NCBI GenBank assembly: GCA_038147335.1
Contig: JAYQTK010000002.1
Location: 620,001 to 684,000, forward strand
DNA: 64,000 nt
Direction of reading: 5' to 3'
DNA from: Marisimplicoccus sp038147335
Lineage (GTDB): Bacteria; Bacteroidota; Bacteroidia; Flavobacteriales; Flavobacteriaceae
Shown one piece after another: positions 62,759-64,000 of the stretch (position 1 is the stretch's first letter; every line of letters begins with the position of its first letter). The position numbers and the translations under genes are program-made. The notes beneath the pieces were generated by a model. It saw only the letters and a program-made list of their open reading frames with translations, was not told the DNA's origin and did not search any database.

Positions 62759-63535
62759 ATGAAAGCAATTAAAATATTTTTATTACTTATAACAACAATG
62801 ACAGTTTCTGCTCAGTCTGAAACGGTCATGAATCTATCATACCTTGACGTACCAATTCAAAAAATAGGTAGGTTTATGGAATTACACGAGCAAGTAACAA
62901 ATATGGCTCTTGGAGAAAAAAGAACTCTTCAAGGTCAATGGGTAGTAAGTCACTATTATGGATCAGGACCTTCTATAGTTGTTCAAGATAATTATGCTAA
63001 TGCCAACGATGCAATTAATGATGATCCATGGGTACATGTAAGAGAGAAATGGCAAGCTGCTAGTCAAGAAGAAAGAGAAGAGATGGGAGCGATAGTAAGT
63101 GAATATCAATCTTTTTGGAATGGTCACACAGACGAAATGAGAAGAGTTGATTGGCAAAACGACCATGTGGTTGGAGAAGACATAGATGTTTCAGGATATT
63201 TTATTTTAGTAATAGGTAAATATAATACCTCTGGAAATCAAGGTGAAATGGGCCAAGCATACCATGATTGGGTTACAATACCAGCTGTTGAGTCGGGTGT
63301 AGCAATGTTTGGTAATCATAGCTACCACCTAACAGGCTCAGGTTCAGACGTAATGGTTGCAAACGGATATAAAAGTATGCACGAATTCGCTACCAGTCTA
63401 GAAAATGCAACTTCAGGACCAGCCGAAGCAAGACAAAAATTTTGGAGTCTTGTTGAAGGCGATCATGAAGACCAAATATATATCCATCAAGGACATATAG
63501 TGGACGGTAAATTTGTCAGAGCTAAATCTGATTAA
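62759..63535 (+). CDS. Secreted protein of the same tandem family, member 2
   Basis: 258 residues with a signal peptide (1-18, ending VSAQ). It shares with member 1 the blocks GQWVVSHYYGSGPSIVV, the NDDPWVHVREKW segment, SGNQGEMGQAYHDW, a GNHSYHLTGSGSDVMV block and ARQKFWSLVEGDHEDQIYIH. The conserved DPW, H-x-SGSGSD and H-x-DQIY-x-H blocks are candidate functional residues. It lies 8 nt after member 1, so the genes form an operon and probably arose by duplication. Confidence 0.75.
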   Translation: MKAIKIFLLLITTMTVSAQSETVMNLSYLDVPIQKIGRFMELHEQVTNMALGEKRTLQGQWVVSHYYGSGPSIVVQDNYANANDAINDDPWVHVREKWQAASQEEREEMGAIVSEYQSFWNGHTDEMRRVDWQNDHVVGEDIDVSGYFILVIGKYNTSGNQGEMGQAYHDWVTIPAVESGVAMFGNHSYHLTGSGSDVMVANGYKSMHEFATSLENATSGPAEARQKFWSLVEGDHEDQIYIHQGHIVDGKFVRAKSD

Positions 63536-63569
63536 TTTAATTTTAATTATTAATCTAAAATCAATATAT

Positions 63570-64000
63570 ATGAGAAAACTATTTTTATTACTTACACTTT
63601 TTGCAGTAGGATTTCTATCTGCTCAAGGTAATGGAGACTATGTAAATATGACTTTTGTCAAAACAACTCCAGGAGAAGATTATGGAACTATTCTTAACGA
63701 AAAGTGGAAAGAATTAGCTCAAATGAGAGCTGATGAAGGTACAATCACCGGATGGGATGTTTGGTGGAGACCAGGTTCTACAGATAAATCTGATTGGAAC
63801 ATGCTTATTGTAACAATTGCACAAAGCCCTGATAGCTTAAATGCAAATGCAGGAGTCCTTAAAATGAGACCAGACTACAGTGAAATGGATGTTGAAATTT
63901 TTCAGGAAAAAAACATCAAAGCAAGAACAATTGTCTGGGATAATGTCCTTGTAAACAAAGGATTAAATTTTGCTGGAAATCAAGGTGAAACACCTACGGC
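63570..64000 (+). CDS. Secreted protein, related fold, third gene of the tandem set (3' end outside window)
   Basis: At least 143 residues, cut by the window edge. A signal peptide (MRKLFLLLTLFAVGFLSAQ) is followed by GDYVNMTFVKTTPGEDYGTI, LAQMRADEGTITGWDVWWRP and DWNMLIVTIAQSPDSLNANA. The opening strand-helix-strand order resembles members 1 and 2, but sequence identity is low and the GSGSD blocks are not seen in the part present. It is probably a divergent relative in the same operon, 34 nt downstream. Confidence 0.65.
   Translation, partial: MRKLFLLLTLFAVGFLSAQGNGDYVNMTFVKTTPGEDYGTILNEKWKELAQMRADEGTITGWDVWWRPGSTDKSDWNMLIVTIAQSPDSLNANAGVLKMRPDYSEMDVEIFQEKNIKARTIVWDNVLVNKGLNFAGNQGETPT

Overview
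This 64 kb window looks like chromosomal DNA of a small-genome, low-G+C marine flavobacterium (Bacteroidota, Flavobacteriales). Several things point there: flavobacterial marker families (DUF4292, DUF4254, DUF6427, DUF6341, DUF4837), an ATP synthase operon that starts with a bactofilin and AtpZ and lacks the beta and epsilon genes, Bacteroidota-type -7 elements (TAnnTTTG), very short intergenic gaps and few Shine-Dalgarno sequences. No insertion sequence, CRISPR array, prophage or rRNA gene was seen.

Layout. 0-3.3 kb: the end of a SPOR-domain gene, then an EnvC-like protein, a DUF4292 lipoprotein and a sugar nucleotidyltransferase. 3.4-8.9 kb: the minus-strand ATP synthase operon (bactofilin, AtpZ, AtpB, E, F, H, A, G). 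9-17.7 kb: ferredoxin, an envelope and glycan block (GT9, DUF4254, DUF6427, GT4, polysaccharide pyruvyl transferase, GH3-like protein, M23 peptidase) and purD. 17.8-31.3 kb: tatA, a DUF4837 lipoprotein, pgk, the DNA polymerase III delta' subunit, a methyltransferase, mnmG, ybeY, gltX, an SPFH protein, glnS, folB, tRNA-Cys and rnr. 31.26-31.67 kb: an A-rich gene-free gap. 31.7-39.1 kb: rpiB, an ElaA-like acetyltransferase, a lectin-like lipoprotein, rnpA, an MBL hydrolase, lepA, a Dus enzyme, a LolC/LolE-like permease, rbfA and a tRNA with anticodon CAT.

Two signals suggest the left half lies near the chromosome origin. Perfect parS-type sites (16 bp, core CACGTG) flank mnmG. About 7-9 kb away, in the A-rich gap, third-codon-position strand bias flips: minus-strand genes to its left and plus-strand genes to its right are A-rich. 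The gap is a reasonable oriC candidate, but it holds no perfect DnaA box.

39-64 kb is more accessory and less tidy: a BspA/DUF285 repeat lipoprotein, an SsuD-like flavin monooxygenase beside a sodium/solute symporter, a serine hydrolase, two decaying tandem M28 peptidase genes, an acyl-CoA dehydrogenase, katG, two secreted beta-propeller proteins with a PLP enzyme, an XRE regulator in an operon with a Stealth-type phosphotransferase behind a four-site operator array, a YceI lipoprotein with a duplicated 5' end, a 27-residue CDGSH-type protein coupled to an FMN reductase, and three tandem secreted proteins, the first two of which are clear paralogues of an unrecognised family. Several genes carry frameshifts, three of them one- or two-base changes in short repeats. 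These could be real decay or consensus errors.

Limits: everything was read by eye. Family names rest on remembered motifs and gene order, and no search, alignment or structure prediction was run.
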